Positions 39,452-47,289 of a DNA stretch of 64,000 bases are shown here, one piece after another. The notes beneath the pieces were generated by a model, which was given only the letters and a program-made list of their open reading frames with translations, did not search any database and was not told the origin of the DNA. Location of the stretch: NCBI GenBank assembly GCA_041574955.1, contig JBFGNS010000004.1, positions 7,103 to 71,102 of the forward strand, in the 5' to 3' direction. This DNA comes from CALZJC01 sp041574955 (GTDB lineage Bacteria > Acidobacteriota > Thermoanaerobaculia > Multivoradales > JAHEKO01). The number at the start of each line of letters is the position of its first letter. Within the stretch, counting starts at the first letter, position 1. A program made the translations under genes and the position numbers.

Positions 39452-40480
39452 TCAGGGGGTCGCCGAGCCGCCGCGGGCCCGCCCGCTGCGCACGCGGTAG
39501 GAGACGAGCAGGCGCGCGTTCACCAGCGGCTCGTCACCGGCACCGGTAGCGGGCGGCCGCGCGACGTCGAGCGGGCTGTAGAACAGCTCTCCCACCAGCC
39601 GCAGCCGGGGAGACGGCGCGAACGCCAGACCGGCGGTCAGCGAGCCGGTGACGCCGTCGGTGACGAGCAGCGAGCGGTCCACCACCCCGGCGTAGCGCGC
39701 CCGCACCTGGAACTCGAGATCCAGGTGGCTGACGGTGATCGCAACGTACGGTTCCGGGCGGCGGCCGGCACGCGGACGTCGGGCGGCGGCGAGCTCGACG
39801 CCGACCGCCCGGACGGTCTGCTCGTCGGCGGACGGCTCGCGGCACAGGAACGGGTTGCGGGAGCGGTCGTCGCCGGCCGCGACGCTCTGCCGGTCGCAGG
39901 TGAGGTCACCACGGATCCGGCCCAGCTGGCCGAAGGCGCGCCACCCCAGCCGCCAGCGGCTGCCGGCGACCAGCGGACGGGCCACCGCGACGTCGGCGAG
40001 CGAGGCCTCGACCCCGTGGCGCTCCACCGGCGGCACCAGACCGACGCTCAGCGACAGCGAGCGCGGCAGGCCGACCACCAGCCGCGGGCGGAGCAGCAGC
40101 GAGCCGCGGTTGAGGGCTTCCGTCTTGGTGCCGTTGAAGCCGACGGTGCGCTCGGTCTCGCTGAGCGTCGGAATCCAACCGCCCTCGAGGGCGATCTCGA
40201 CGGTCCCCGGGGCCAGATCGCGCGGCGGGCCGAAGCCGGTCGGCAGGCCGACCGACGCGAAATACTTCATCGCCCACGACTCGGGCCGGTCGAACGCCAG
40301 CGAGTCACGGACCTCGACCAGGACCTGCGCGGTGGCGGGTGCGGCGGCCAGGCAGACCGCGGCCAGCCGCGCAGCCAGCCGGGCAGCCAGCCGGGCAGGT
40401 GGACGCGCGGCCGGCCGCCAGCGCCGCCGGCCCTCGGCCTCAGTAGCCCGGGCTCGGCGGCGGGGCGCTGTCGCCGACAC
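39452..40480 (-). CDS. Predicted outer-membrane beta-barrel / transporter-like protein
   Basis: 342 residues as the longest frame; the true start is uncertain. The first 41 bp overlap the cupredoxin gene and the N-terminus contains LAARLAARLAAVCLAAAPATAQ, a plausible signal sequence ending in AQ after an Ala-Arg repeat. The rest alternates short amphipathic strands (VEIALEGGWIP, LLLRPRLVVGLPRSLSLSVGL, RLVGELFYSP), ending in an aromatic/hydrophobic strand before a basic tail. No family was recognised; a MetA-pathway/phenol-degradation-like porin is possible. It is probably the second gene of the cupredoxin unit. Confidence 0.6.
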   Translation of the reverse strand: MSATAPRRRARATEAEGRRRWRPAARPPARLAARLAARLAAVCLAAAPATAQVLVEVRDSLAFDRPESWAMKYFASVGLPTGFGPPRDLAPGTVEIALEGGWIPTLSETERTVGFNGTKTEALNRGSLLLRPRLVVGLPRSLSLSVGLVPPVERHGVEASLADVAVARPLVAGSRWRLGWRAFGQLGRIRGDLTCDRQSVAAGDDRSRNPFLCREPSADEQTVRAVGVELAAARRPRAGRRPEPYVAITVSHLDLEFQVRARYAGVVDRSLLVTDGVTGSLTAGLAFAPSPRLRLVGELFYSPLDVARPPATGAGDEPLVNARLLVSYRVRSGRARGGSATP

Positions 40481-40853
40481 GGATCGAGCCCTTCATGCCG
40501 TGGGTGTCGGTGTGGGTCAGGCAGTCGTACTCGAACGTCTTGCCGCGGTCGGCCTCGGTGAAGGTGCGCTCGAACAACGCGCCCTGCTGGGTGAAGACGA
40601 AGCCGCTGTCGAAGGTGCCGTCCTTGGCGGTCACCGTATGGGTGAGGTCGCCGCCCCGCAGCACCCACCGGACGGTGGTGCCGGGCTGGATGGTGAGCGA
40701 CATCGGGGTGTAGCGGAAGTCCTGAAGCTCGACCGTCGAGCCGGCGGGTGCAGGCGGCGCGGTGGGGCCGCCGTTGCCGCCGCCGCCACCGCTGCAGGTG
40801 CCGACGGCCAGAGTCAGCAGCAAGGTCGCGACCAGCACGCAGGTTCGTTTCAT
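40440..40853 (-). CDS. Plastocyanin-like cupredoxin, probable lipoprotein
   Basis: 137 residues, ATG 40853 with an AGGAGGTG Shine-Dalgarno. N-terminal hydrophobic signal ends at AVGTC (Cys20), a non-canonical lipobox followed by a Gly linker. The cupredoxin fold carries all type 1 copper ligands: His72 (LTHTV), Cys111 (YDCLTH), His114 and Met120 (HGMKG). Such proteins shuttle electrons or bind copper in the periplasm. It is the first gene behind the minus-strand ECF-type promoter and shares that promoter sequence with the divergent sigma-factor operon, so it is probably in the sigma factor's regulon. Confidence 0.88.
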   Translation of the reverse strand: MKRTCVLVATLLLTLAVGTCSGGGGGNGGPTAPPAPAGSTVELQDFRYTPMSLTIQPGTTVRWVLRGGDLTHTVTAKDGTFDSGFVFTQQGALFERTFTEADRGKTFEYDCLTHTDTHGMKGSIRVGDSAPPPSPGY

Positions 40854-40917
40854 CTCACACCTCCTGGATTGGCGATCGGGCAGAGCGGGCGGGACGCCGC
40901 GCCCGTACCTTCTGTTT

Positions 40918-40947
40918 GTGAGTCCCGGCGGCAGGCCGAAAGGTTCA
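40918..40947 (-). promoter_or_regulatory. ECF-type promoter, minus strand (cupredoxin unit)
   Basis: On the minus strand TGAACC (40947-40942, continuing TTTCG) and GGACTCAC (40925-40918) are separated by 16 bp. The same two words with the same spacing occur on the plus strand at 40960-40989. Initiation near 40911 gives a leader of about 58 nt. Confidence 0.7.
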
Positions 40948-40959
40948 CCGGCGAGCGGT

Positions 40960-40989
40960 TGAACCTTTCGCTCGCGGTGACGGACTCAC
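40960..40989 (+). promoter_or_regulatory. ECF-type promoter, plus strand (sigma-factor operon)
   Basis: TGAACC (40960-40965, continuing TTTCG), 16 bp, GGACTCAC (40982-40989). Initiation near 40996 leaves about 30 nt before the sigma GTG. Identity with the mirrored promoter implies that the sigma factor encoded here recognises both (autoregulation). Confidence 0.7.
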
Positions 40990-41026
40990 CGGATAGACCC
41001 GCCACCGGCGGGGCCGGAGACCCCAG

Positions 41027-41623
41027 GTGCGTCCAGAAGCCAGCGCCCGCGCCGCAGACGACGCGGCCGACCGCCACCTGCTCGAGCGGGTGGCGCGCCG
41101 CGACCGTGCCGCCTTCGAGCGGCTGTACGAGCGCTATGCCGACCGCGTGGCGCGCTACCTGTTGCGCCTGGTGGGCCGCCGGGAGGTGGTGGAGGAGGCG
41201 CTCAACGACGTGATGCTGGCGGTCTGGCGTGGCGCCGGGAGCTTCGCCGGGCACTCCCGGGTCTCCACCTGGATCCTGGGGATCGCCTACCGCAAGGGGG
41301 TCGACGCGCTGCGCCGGCTGGTTAGGCAGCCGATCGCGGTGCCGGCGGAGAGCGCCGAGAACGGCGAGCCGCCGGGCGACGAGCTGACCGCGGAGCAGCT
41401 CCGGATGTCGCTCGAGCGGGCGCTCGAGACGCTCTCGGCCGAGCAGCGGGCGGTGGTCGAGCTGACCTACTACTTCGGCTACTCGTACCGCGAGATCGCC
41501 GCCATCACCGGCTGCCCGGTCAACACGGTCAAGACCCGCATGTTCTACGCCCGCAAGCGGCTGCAGGCGGCGTGGTCCGGCCGCGACAGCGCTGGGAGCG
41601 CCGCCGGGGAGGAACGCAGCTAG
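41027..41623 (+). CDS. RNA polymerase ECF sigma factor
   Basis: 198 residues from GTG 41027. Region 2: LLERVARRDRAAFERLYERYADRVARY and VEEALNDVMLAVWRGAGSFAG with STWILGIAYRKGVDALRR (2.4). Region 4: LETLSAEQRAVVELTYYFGYSYREIAAITGCPVNTVKTRMFYARKRL, of which LTYYFGYSYREIAAITG is the helix-turn-helix. No region 3 or 1.1. It is followed with no gap by a ZAS anti-sigma gene. It likely directs RNA polymerase to the mirrored promoters described at 40918-40989. Confidence 0.93.
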   Translation: MRPEASARAADDAADRHLLERVARRDRAAFERLYERYADRVARYLLRLVGRREVVEEALNDVMLAVWRGAGSFAGHSRVSTWILGIAYRKGVDALRRLVRQPIAVPAESAENGEPPGDELTAEQLRMSLERALETLSAEQRAVVELTYYFGYSYREIAAITGCPVNTVKTRMFYARKRLQAAWSGRDSAGSAAGEERS

Positions 41624-42286
41624 ATGCACGACCCGACTCGCGACCAGGCCCTGAGTCATGCCGAGACCGCCGAGCTGCTGCCGTGGCTGGTCAACGGTAG
41701 CCTGGCGGACGACGATCTGCACCGCGTCGAGGCGCATCTCGAGCGGTGCGCCGACTGCCGGCGGGAGGCCGCGCGGCTCGAGCGGATGGCGCGCGCGCTC
41801 GCCGGGCGGGCGGAGCCGGTCGCCCCGCCCCGTCCCGACTTTGCCGCCGTGATGGCGCATATCGAGGCGGCGGAGTCGCCGGGCGACGGGGCCTCCGGGC
41901 GGCGCGCACGGCCGGCCTCCGGGCGCAGCTTCGCCTGGCTGCTGGCTGCCCAGGCGGCAGCCGTGGCGTTGCTGTCGGTGGTGCTGCTGTGGGCGTCGGC
42001 GCCCGGCGACGTCGGCGCCGGGTTCCGCACCCTGGCGCGACCGGCGGCGGCGCCGGCGCTCGCCTCGGCGCCGCGACTGCGCGTCGTCTTCGAGGAGCAG
42101 CTGACCGAGGTCGAGCTGCGCGACCTCCTGCTGTCGGTGCGCGGCCGGGTGGTGGCCGGACCGACGCCGTTCGGCGTCTACACCGTGGAGCTGGCGTCGA
42201 TCGACAGCGGTGAGCTGGCCGGCGTGGTCGACAGGCTGCGGCGCAGCGGCAAGGTCCGGTTCGTCGAAACGGTGGTGGGCCAGTAG
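41624..42286 (+). CDS. Anti-sigma factor with zinc finger, one TM helix and an S8-propeptide-like periplasmic domain
   Basis: 220 residues, ATG directly after the sigma stop. ZAS motif H38-x3-C42-x2-C45 (HLERCADC) binds the sigma factor in the cytoplasm. A transmembrane helix follows (about 103-125, WLLAAQAAAVALLSVVLLW). The C-terminal 75 residues (RLRVVFEEQLTEVELRDLLL ... FGVYTVELASID) have the beta-alpha-beta pattern of subtilase propeptide/fervidolysin-N-like domains. Its stop overlaps the protease gene start. This suggests that the periplasmic part binds a protease; the domain match is by eye. Confidence 0.85.
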   Translation: MHDPTRDQALSHAETAELLPWLVNGSLADDDLHRVEAHLERCADCRREAARLERMARALAGRAEPVAPPRPDFAAVMAHIEAAESPGDGASGRRARPASGRSFAWLLAAQAAAVALLSVVLLWASAPGDVGAGFRTLARPAAAPALASAPRLRVVFEEQLTEVELRDLLLSVRGRVVAGPTPFGVYTVELASIDSGELAGVVDRLRRSGKVRFVETVVGQ

Positions 42287-43515
42287 TGCGAGCGCTCCGC
42301 CCGAGCGGCGCCCGCGCCGGGGCTGCGCTGCTGCTGGCGGTGGGCCTGGCGGCCGGCTCGCCGAGCGCCGCCGCGCACCGGGGACGCGACGCGCAAACCG
42401 CCGAAGAGCAGCGGCAAGAGCAGGTGATGGCCGTGCTCAAGCCGTCGCCGCCGACGCTGTGGAACCGGGACGCCCGCGCTCTGGCCCAGGCCTACGAGGC
42501 CGAGCTGGTGGTGGCCTGGACGCTGCGCTCGCTCGACGCGCCCTGCATAATCCTCGAGCCGCGGTCGGGGCGGTCGCTCGAGGCGGTCGTCGCGTCGCTC
42601 TCCGCCGACCACCGCGTGCAGTGGGCGCAGCCGGTGCAGTACTTCAGCCTGCTGACCGAGTACAACGACCCCCACTACCATCTGCAGCACGGAGCGCACG
42701 CCCTCGACCTCGGTCAGGCCCATGCCCATGCCACCGGCCGCGACGTCACGGTGGCCATCGTCGATACCGGGGTCGACGTCGCCCATCCGGATCTGCGCGA
42801 CCGGGTGGCGGGCGCGCAGAGCCTGCTCGAGCGCGACCGCGGCGGCTTCACCGGCGACGTCCACGGCACCGCCGTGGCCGGCGTCATCGCGGCGCAGGCC
42901 AACAACGAGGTCGGGATCGTCGGCGTGGCGCCGGACGCCAGGCTGCTGGCGCTCACGGCGTGCTGGCCGGTCGGTGACGCCGGCGGCGCGGCGTGCAACA
43001 GCTACACCCTGGCGGGGGCGCTCGACGCCGCGATCCACCGCCGCGCCGAGGTGATCAACCTGAGCCTCACCGGGCCACGGGACCGGCTGGTCGAGACGCT
43101 GATTCTCGAGGCGGTCGCGCGGGGGACCACGGTGGTCGCCGCGGCCGACGAGGGCAGCGCCGACGGCGGCTTTCCGGCTTCCCTGCCGGCGGTGCTGGGC
43201 GTCGGTGCCGCCGGCGCCGGCGAGGCCGAGCCGGTGGCCGCGGCCGGCCGGGTGCTGGCTCCCGGCGAGGACATCCTGACCACCGTGCCGCGCGGCGCCT
43301 ACGACTTCCTGTCGGGCAGCTCGCTGGCCGCCGCGCACGCCTCCGGGGTCGTCGCGCTGCTGGTCCAGTGCCGCCCGGGCACGGCCCCGGCGGAGCTGCT
43401 GCGGATCGTCGTCGAGACCGCCCGCCGAGACCCGGCCGCCGCGCGGCCCGGTACGATCGATGCCGCCGCGGCGCTGGGTCGGCTGACGGTCTCGGGACCG
43501 TGCGCCAGCCGTTAG
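42286..43515 (+). CDS. Subtilisin-like serine protease (S8), secreted
   Basis: 409 residues from GTG 42286, overlapping the anti-sigma stop by 1 bp. Signal peptide about 1-30 (GAALLLAVGLAAGSPSAAA). A pro-region (about 45-120) precedes the catalytic domain: Asp160 in VAIVDTGVDVAHPDL, His193 in DVHGTAVAGV and Ser346 in LSGSSLAAAHASG. The oxyanion-hole position, normally GN in VAAAGNEG, reads AAADEG (Asp288), a rare substitution. The enzyme is expected in the periplasm or outside. The three-gene order sigma/anti-sigma/protease suggests that it acts on or reports to the anti-sigma factor. Confidence 0.9.
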   Translation: MRALRPSGARAGAALLLAVGLAAGSPSAAAHRGRDAQTAEEQRQEQVMAVLKPSPPTLWNRDARALAQAYEAELVVAWTLRSLDAPCIILEPRSGRSLEAVVASLSADHRVQWAQPVQYFSLLTEYNDPHYHLQHGAHALDLGQAHAHATGRDVTVAIVDTGVDVAHPDLRDRVAGAQSLLERDRGGFTGDVHGTAVAGVIAAQANNEVGIVGVAPDARLLALTACWPVGDAGGAACNSYTLAGALDAAIHRRAEVINLSLTGPRDRLVETLILEAVARGTTVVAAADEGSADGGFPASLPAVLGVGAAGAGEAEPVAAAGRVLAPGEDILTTVPRGAYDFLSGSSLAAAHASGVVALLVQCRPGTAPAELLRIVVETARRDPAAARPGTIDAAAALGRLTVSGPCASR

Positions 43516-43553
43516 CCGGGCAGCTGTCGCGCCGACTCCCGCCGCGCTGCGGC

Positions 43554-43559
43554 TAGAAT
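43554..43559 (+). promoter_or_regulatory. -10 element placed directly before the radical SAM gene
   Basis: TAGAAT, 11 bp before the ATG at 43571, with no Shine-Dalgarno between. Transcription would begin about 4 nt before the start codon, giving an almost leaderless mRNA. Confidence 0.45.
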
Positions 43560-43570
43560 GGTCGGCTGCG

Positions 43571-45145
43571 ATGGCCGCCAGCACCAGCAGACGCCGCCCG
43601 CAGCAGTGGGCCAAGGTGCGCGCCGCCGAGCGCAGCCGGGTGACGTTCTCGCCGCACCGGCCCAACGCCCTGGCGCTGGCCTACGCCAACAGCTACCACG
43701 TCGGCATGTCGAGCCTGGCGGTGCAGCGGGTCTGGGAGCTGGTCAACACCACCCCAGAGTGGTCGTGCGAGCGGTTCTTCGCCGACGGCGACGGCCCGCC
43801 GCTGTCGGTCGAGACCGACTCGCCGCTCGCCGCTTTCGGCGCGGTGGCGTTCTCGATCTCGTTCGAGGAGGACTACGTCAACCTGCTCGAGATGCTCGGC
43901 CGCGCCGGCATCCCGGCGCGGCGGTGCGAGCGCGGCGCCGAGCACCCGCTGGTGCTGGTGGGCGGCTCGTGCGCCATGATCAACCCGCTCACCCTGTCGG
44001 AGTTCGTCGACGTCTTCCCGCTGGGCGCCGCCGAGAACCTGCTGCCCGATCTGCTGGCGGCGCTGGCGGGCGAGAGCCGGCGCGAGGCGGTGCTCGAGCG
44101 GCTGGCCGCGCAGCCCGGCTTCTACGTGCCGGCGCATCACCGGCCGGAGGGCGACGGCCTGTTCCACCGTCTGCACAAGCTCGAGCTGTCTGAGGAGCAG
44201 ATGCGCCGGCCCGGCCACCTGCCGACCACCGCCATCGTCACCCCCCACACCGAGTTCGCCGACAAGTTCCTGGTCGAGATGTCGCGCGGCTGCCCGGAGA
44301 AGTGCCGCTACTGCTGGGCGACGTTCGGCATGGGCCGGTTCCGCTGGCACCCGACGGATTTCATCCTCGCGGCGATCGAGCGCGCCCGGCCGCTCACCGA
44401 CCAGCTCGGCTTCGTCGCCACCGCGGTGGGCGACCACCCGGAGATCGAGCGCATCCTGGCCGAGGCCAACACCCTCGGGTTCCGCACCGCGGTGTCGTCG
44501 ATCCGCATCCCGGCGGTGACCGATGGGGTGCTGGCGGCGCTCGCCGCCTCCGGCGACCGCTCGATCACGCTGGCGCCCGAGACCGGCAGCGACCGGCTGC
44601 GCGAGAGGCTCAACAAACCGGTTCCCAACCGGCTCCTGCTCGACAAGGTGCGGCTGATCTTCCGCCACGGCTTCACCGGGCTCAAGCTGTATTTCATCAT
44701 CGGGCTGCCCGGCGAGACCGACGAGGACGTGCAGGCGATCCTCGACCTGGCCGCCGAATGCCGCGCCATCATGCTCGAGGAGCTGGCGCCCACCGGCGTC
44801 GTCGGCCAGATCGACCTCGGGGTCAACCTGCTGATCCCCAAGCCGTACACCGGCTACCAGCGTGAGCGGCTGGAGGAGCCGGCGGTGCTCAAGCGGCGCA
44901 TCCGGCTGCTCCGCCGCGGCGTGGCGCGGCTGCCCAACGTCTCGCTCGGCACCATGTCGATCCGCCAGGCGATCTGGCAGACCTACATCACCAAGGCCGG
45001 CCCCGACGCTGCCGAGGCTCTGGAGGCGGCGGCCGCGGGGATGCCGGTGTCGGCGCTCTTGCGCGAGTACGCCGACCGCATCGAGCCCGAGGTGTTCGAG
45101 CGCGCCGACGGGCGGCTGCGGTGGCAGTTCCTGCGGACGGCCTAG
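43571..45145 (+). CDS. B12-binding-type radical SAM protein
   Basis: 524 residues. N-terminal cobalamin-binding-like region: LAYANSYHVGMSSLAVQRVW (about 37-56) through VLVGGSCAMINPLTLSEFVD. The radical SAM core has CPEKCRYC (C-x3-C-x2-C at about 240-247) and SITLAPETGSDRLRERLNK. This layout matches the TIGR03960-like N-terminal half of large B12 radical SAM proteins. A FRHGFTGLKLYFIIGLPGET segment is typical of the TIM barrel. Chemistry unknown. It is a single gene 55 bp after the protease and before a repeat element. Confidence 0.85.
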   Translation: MAASTSRRRPQQWAKVRAAERSRVTFSPHRPNALALAYANSYHVGMSSLAVQRVWELVNTTPEWSCERFFADGDGPPLSVETDSPLAAFGAVAFSISFEEDYVNLLEMLGRAGIPARRCERGAEHPLVLVGGSCAMINPLTLSEFVDVFPLGAAENLLPDLLAALAGESRREAVLERLAAQPGFYVPAHHRPEGDGLFHRLHKLELSEEQMRRPGHLPTTAIVTPHTEFADKFLVEMSRGCPEKCRYCWATFGMGRFRWHPTDFILAAIERARPLTDQLGFVATAVGDHPEIERILAEANTLGFRTAVSSIRIPAVTDGVLAALAASGDRSITLAPETGSDRLRERLNKPVPNRLLLDKVRLIFRHGFTGLKLYFIIGLPGETDEDVQAILDLAAECRAIMLEELAPTGVVGQIDLGVNLLIPKPYTGYQRERLEEPAVLKRRIRLLRRGVARLPNVSLGTMSIRQAIWQTYITKAGPDAAEALEAAAAGMPVSALLREYADRIEPEVFERADGRLRWQFLRTA

Positions 45146-45205
45146 CGAAAGCGAGCCGGCTGGCTGGTTGCTCGTCGAGCCGGCGTACCGCCCTGGTGCT
45201 GGCCC

Positions 45206-45405
45206 GGCCGGCTTGGAGTCGGGGGGAGAGGGTCGGCCCAATAGGGACTACATCTCCGGCTCGCGCCAGTCGGACTCTGCTTAGGGGGTGCGCTCGCCCG
45301 CACTCGGCTGGCGCGCGGGCGTCGGCGTCTGACTCCCATCGGCGTTGCGTTGCGCTGGCCGAGAGCTACCTGTCGACCCCTCTCCCCTCGACTCTGACGC
45401 CGACA
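45206..45405. repeat. 185-200-bp terminal-inverted-repeat element, copy 2
   Basis: The most diverged copy, about 200 bp, filling most of the 332-bp gap between two convergent genes; the remainder shows nothing recognisable. Left arm starts GGCCGGCTTGGAGTCGGGGG; the right arm, reverse-complemented, reads TGTCGGCGTCAGAGTCGAGG. Core blocks CTCGGCTGGCGCGCGG and TGGCCGAGAGCTACC are retained. The arms carry GGGAGAGGG where other copies have GGGACAGGG, again on both sides. Confidence 0.8.
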
Positions 45406-45477
45406 CCCGGTGGATCCGCTCAACAGCTGGCAGCTCTGGCCAAGAGGGCTGTCGGGGCGAGTGGGATCCGGATCGAC

Positions 45478-45732
45478 TCAGGCCTTGCTCTCCGGCGGCG
45501 TGATGTCCTTGATCGGGGGCTTTTCCGGCGGCGGCTCGCCGCGCTCCTGGAGCGAGCCCAAGAGCAGGGTGAGCAGGCCGAGCAGGATCTCGTCGATGAA
45601 CGGGATCAGGTCGGGGATCAGCAGGTCGACGAAGAACAGCGTCGCGGCCACCGCGAACAGCTGCGGGAAGCGCAGCCGGGCGCCGAAGCGGCCGAGCAGA
45701 GAGCGGATGAGACCCTGGGGCGGCGTCGCCAT
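45478..45732 (-). CDS. Small membrane protein, DUF6116-like
   Basis: 84 residues. MATPPQGLIRSLLGRFGARL is followed by two hydrophobic helices (LRFPQLFAVAATLFFVDLLI and IDEILLGLLTLLLGSL) and a short Pro/Glu-rich cytoplasmic-type tail (PPPEKPPIKDITPPESKA). The FPQLF...DLLIPDLIPFIDE pattern resembles the DUF6116 family of small membrane proteins with unknown function. It is 38 bp upstream (in minus orientation) of nothing else; the Fpg gene precedes it on the same strand by 38 bp, so they may be co-transcribed. Confidence 0.75.
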   Translation of the reverse strand: MATPPQGLIRSLLGRFGARLRFPQLFAVAATLFFVDLLIPDLIPFIDEILLGLLTLLLGSLQERGEPPPEKPPIKDITPPESKA

Positions 45733-45770
45733 GGCGGCCCATCATACGGGACCCGCCGACCGGTGGCCGG

Positions 45771-46682
45771 CTACTCCCGCGGGCCGAGCCCCGGCCGCCC
45801 CTCGAGCTCCTCGAGGGTGCGCGGCCAGTCGTCCTTGAGCAGCCGCGACAGCGCGCGGTCGGCGAGCAGACGACCGCCGGTCTGGCAGCCGGCGCAGTAG
45901 TTGGCCTCGTTCTCGGCGTAGACGATGCGCTGTACCGGCGCGCCGCAGTCGGGGCACGGCTGGCGGTGGCGGCCGTGTACAGCCATGCCGTCGCGGAAGG
46001 CGGTGACCTTGGCCGGGAAGCCTTTGCCGGCGTCGGCGACGAGCCGCTCGGCCCACTCGGCGAGCACCGCCCGCGCGGCGTCGTACAGGCGGTCCACCTC
46101 GCCGTCGTCGAGCCGGCCGGTGAGCTTGAACGGCGACAGCCGGGCGCGGTGGAGGATCTCGTCCGAGTAGGCGTTGCCGACGCCCGAGAAAAGCCGCGGA
46201 TCGGTCAGGGCGCGCTTGAGCGTGTGGCTGGCCGAGCGCAGCCGGGCGGCGAACTCGGCGCGGCCGGCGGTGAGGATCTCGAGCCCGCCGGGGTCGTGCG
46301 CCGCCAGGGTCTCGGCGCCGGCGACGACGTAGAGCGACGCCCGCTGCTTCTTGCCGGCCTCGGTCACGACCAGGGTGCCGCGCGGGAAGTCGAGCGCCGC
46401 CAGGCCGATCCGCCCCGGCGGCCTGGCGCCGGGCGGCCGCCAGCGCAGCCGACCGGCGACCATCAGGTGGAGCACCAGGTAGAGCTCGCCGTCGAGCTCG
46501 AGGACGATGCGCTTGCCGAGCCGCCGTACTCCGCGCACCCGCCGGCCCTCGGCGGCCGTCACCGGCGGCGCCACCGAGCGCAGCAGGAACGGGCTCCGGA
46601 TCCGCACCCGCTCGAGCGGCTCGCCCACCACGCGGGGCGCGAGCGCGTGCAGATAGGCCTCGATGTCGGGCAGCTCGGGCAT
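45771..46682 (-). CDS. Formamidopyrimidine-DNA glycosylase family protein (Fpg/Nei)
   Basis: 303 residues from ATG 46682, chosen over an ATG five codons earlier because the catalytic N-terminal proline must be residue 2 (MPELPDIEAY). Glu3 is also catalytic. The beta-turn lysine lies in RRLGKRIVLEL. An H2TH region (SGVGNAYSDEILHRARLSP) and a C4 zinc finger (CPDCGAPVQRIVYAENEANY followed by CAGC) are complete. It excises oxidised bases with AP-lyase activity. The C-terminal extension of about 45 residues after the zinc finger (LLADRALSRLLKDDWP) is unusual. MutY in this window acts in the same 8-oxoG pathway. Confidence 0.9.
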   Translation of the reverse strand: MPELPDIEAYLHALAPRVVGEPLERVRIRSPFLLRSVAPPVTAAEGRRVRGVRRLGKRIVLELDGELYLVLHLMVAGRLRWRPPGARPPGRIGLAALDFPRGTLVVTEAGKKQRASLYVVAGAETLAAHDPGGLEILTAGRAEFAARLRSASHTLKRALTDPRLFSGVGNAYSDEILHRARLSPFKLTGRLDDGEVDRLYDAARAVLAEWAERLVADAGKGFPAKVTAFRDGMAVHGRHRQPCPDCGAPVQRIVYAENEANYCAGCQTGGRLLADRALSRLLKDDWPRTLEELEGRPGLGPRE

Positions 46683-46823
46683 GGGAGTGCCGGTCATTCT
46701 AGGTCCGCGGTATCGACGGAGCGAGACAGGGATCCAAGGGGCGCTTCAACACAAAGCGAACGTTCGTTCTTTTGCGTTGATTGTCGGTGCGGTTTCACCC
46801 TTCGGAGGGACACCGGAGCCTGG

Positions 46824-46895
46824 GCCACCCCCGGGAAGGTGCGCCTGCCGGGGGCCCGGGGCGGAGCGACCTCCATCGCCCCTTTTGGACACCGG
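46824..46895. repeat. Palindromic repeat (family 2), copy b, right arm lost
   Basis: Starts GCCACCCCCGGGAAGGTGCG and continues through CCGGGGGCCCGGGGCGGAGC to GACCTCCATCGCCCCTTTTG, clearly homologous to copies a and d, but the pairing right arm is missing and the solo arm of the 185-bp family follows 15 bp later. Part of the 778-bp gene-free stretch 46683-47460, whose first 60 bp contain an AACGTT-centred short palindrome near 46759-46764. Confidence 0.65.
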
Positions 46896-46910
46896 GATGC
46901 GTGCTGGCCC

Positions 46911-46947
46911 GGCCGGCTCGGAGTCGACGGGGACAAGGTCCCAGGTA
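46911..46947. repeat. Solo left arm of the 185-bp inverted-repeat element
   Basis: 37 bp starting GGCCGGCTCGGAGTCGACGG and ending TCCCAGGTA, nearly identical to the left arm of copy 3, which begins 23 bp downstream. It has neither element interior nor right arm, so it is a truncated copy or an insertion/deletion footprint. Confidence 0.75.
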
Positions 46948-46969
46948 GCGGCGGGTCGGCGGTGGGCCC

Positions 46970-47154
46970 GGCCGGCTCGGAGTCGAGGGGGACAGGGTCC
47001 CAGGGTACCGGCTCGCGCGCAGTCGGACTTTCGAGCGGGGCGCTCGCCTGCACTCGGCTGGCGCGCGGCATCGGCGTCGGACTCCACCCGGCGTTGCGCT
47101 GCGCTGGCCGAGAGCTACCCTGGGACCCTGTCCCCCTCGCCTCTGACGCCGGCC
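46970..47154. repeat. 185-bp terminal-inverted-repeat element, copy 3
   Basis: Exactly 185 bp and almost identical to copy 4 (61912-62096). Left arm GGCCGGCTCGGAGTCGAGGG continuing GGACAGGGTCCCAGGGTA; right arm is the inverse with few mismatches. The interior includes GCGCTCGCCTGCACTCGGCT. A run of GGCTCGAGG-like units (47171-47218) follows before palindrome copy c. Confidence 0.88.
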
Positions 47155-47229
47155 TCCGCGGGGCGAGGGGGGCCTCGAGGGCTCGGGGGCTCGAGGGCTC
47201 GAGGCTTGAGGCCTGGCGCTGCGTAAGCC

Positions 47230-47289
47230 GGCGGGGGCCCGGTCGGAGCGACATCACCCTCGTGTGGCCAAGCGACCGGGCCCCGCGCC
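47230..47289. repeat. Palindromic repeat (family 2), copy c
   Basis: Right arm CGACCGGGCCCCGCGCC (47273-47289) pairs with GGGGCCCGGTCG at 47234-47245 over 12 bp. The loop retains GAGCGACATCACCCTCG. This arm sequence (GGTCG/CGACC) differs from copies a and d, and both sides changed together. The bases from here to the RD-rich gene (47290-47460) show no gene or known motif apart from a GAGGAGG Shine-Dalgarno. Confidence 0.72.
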
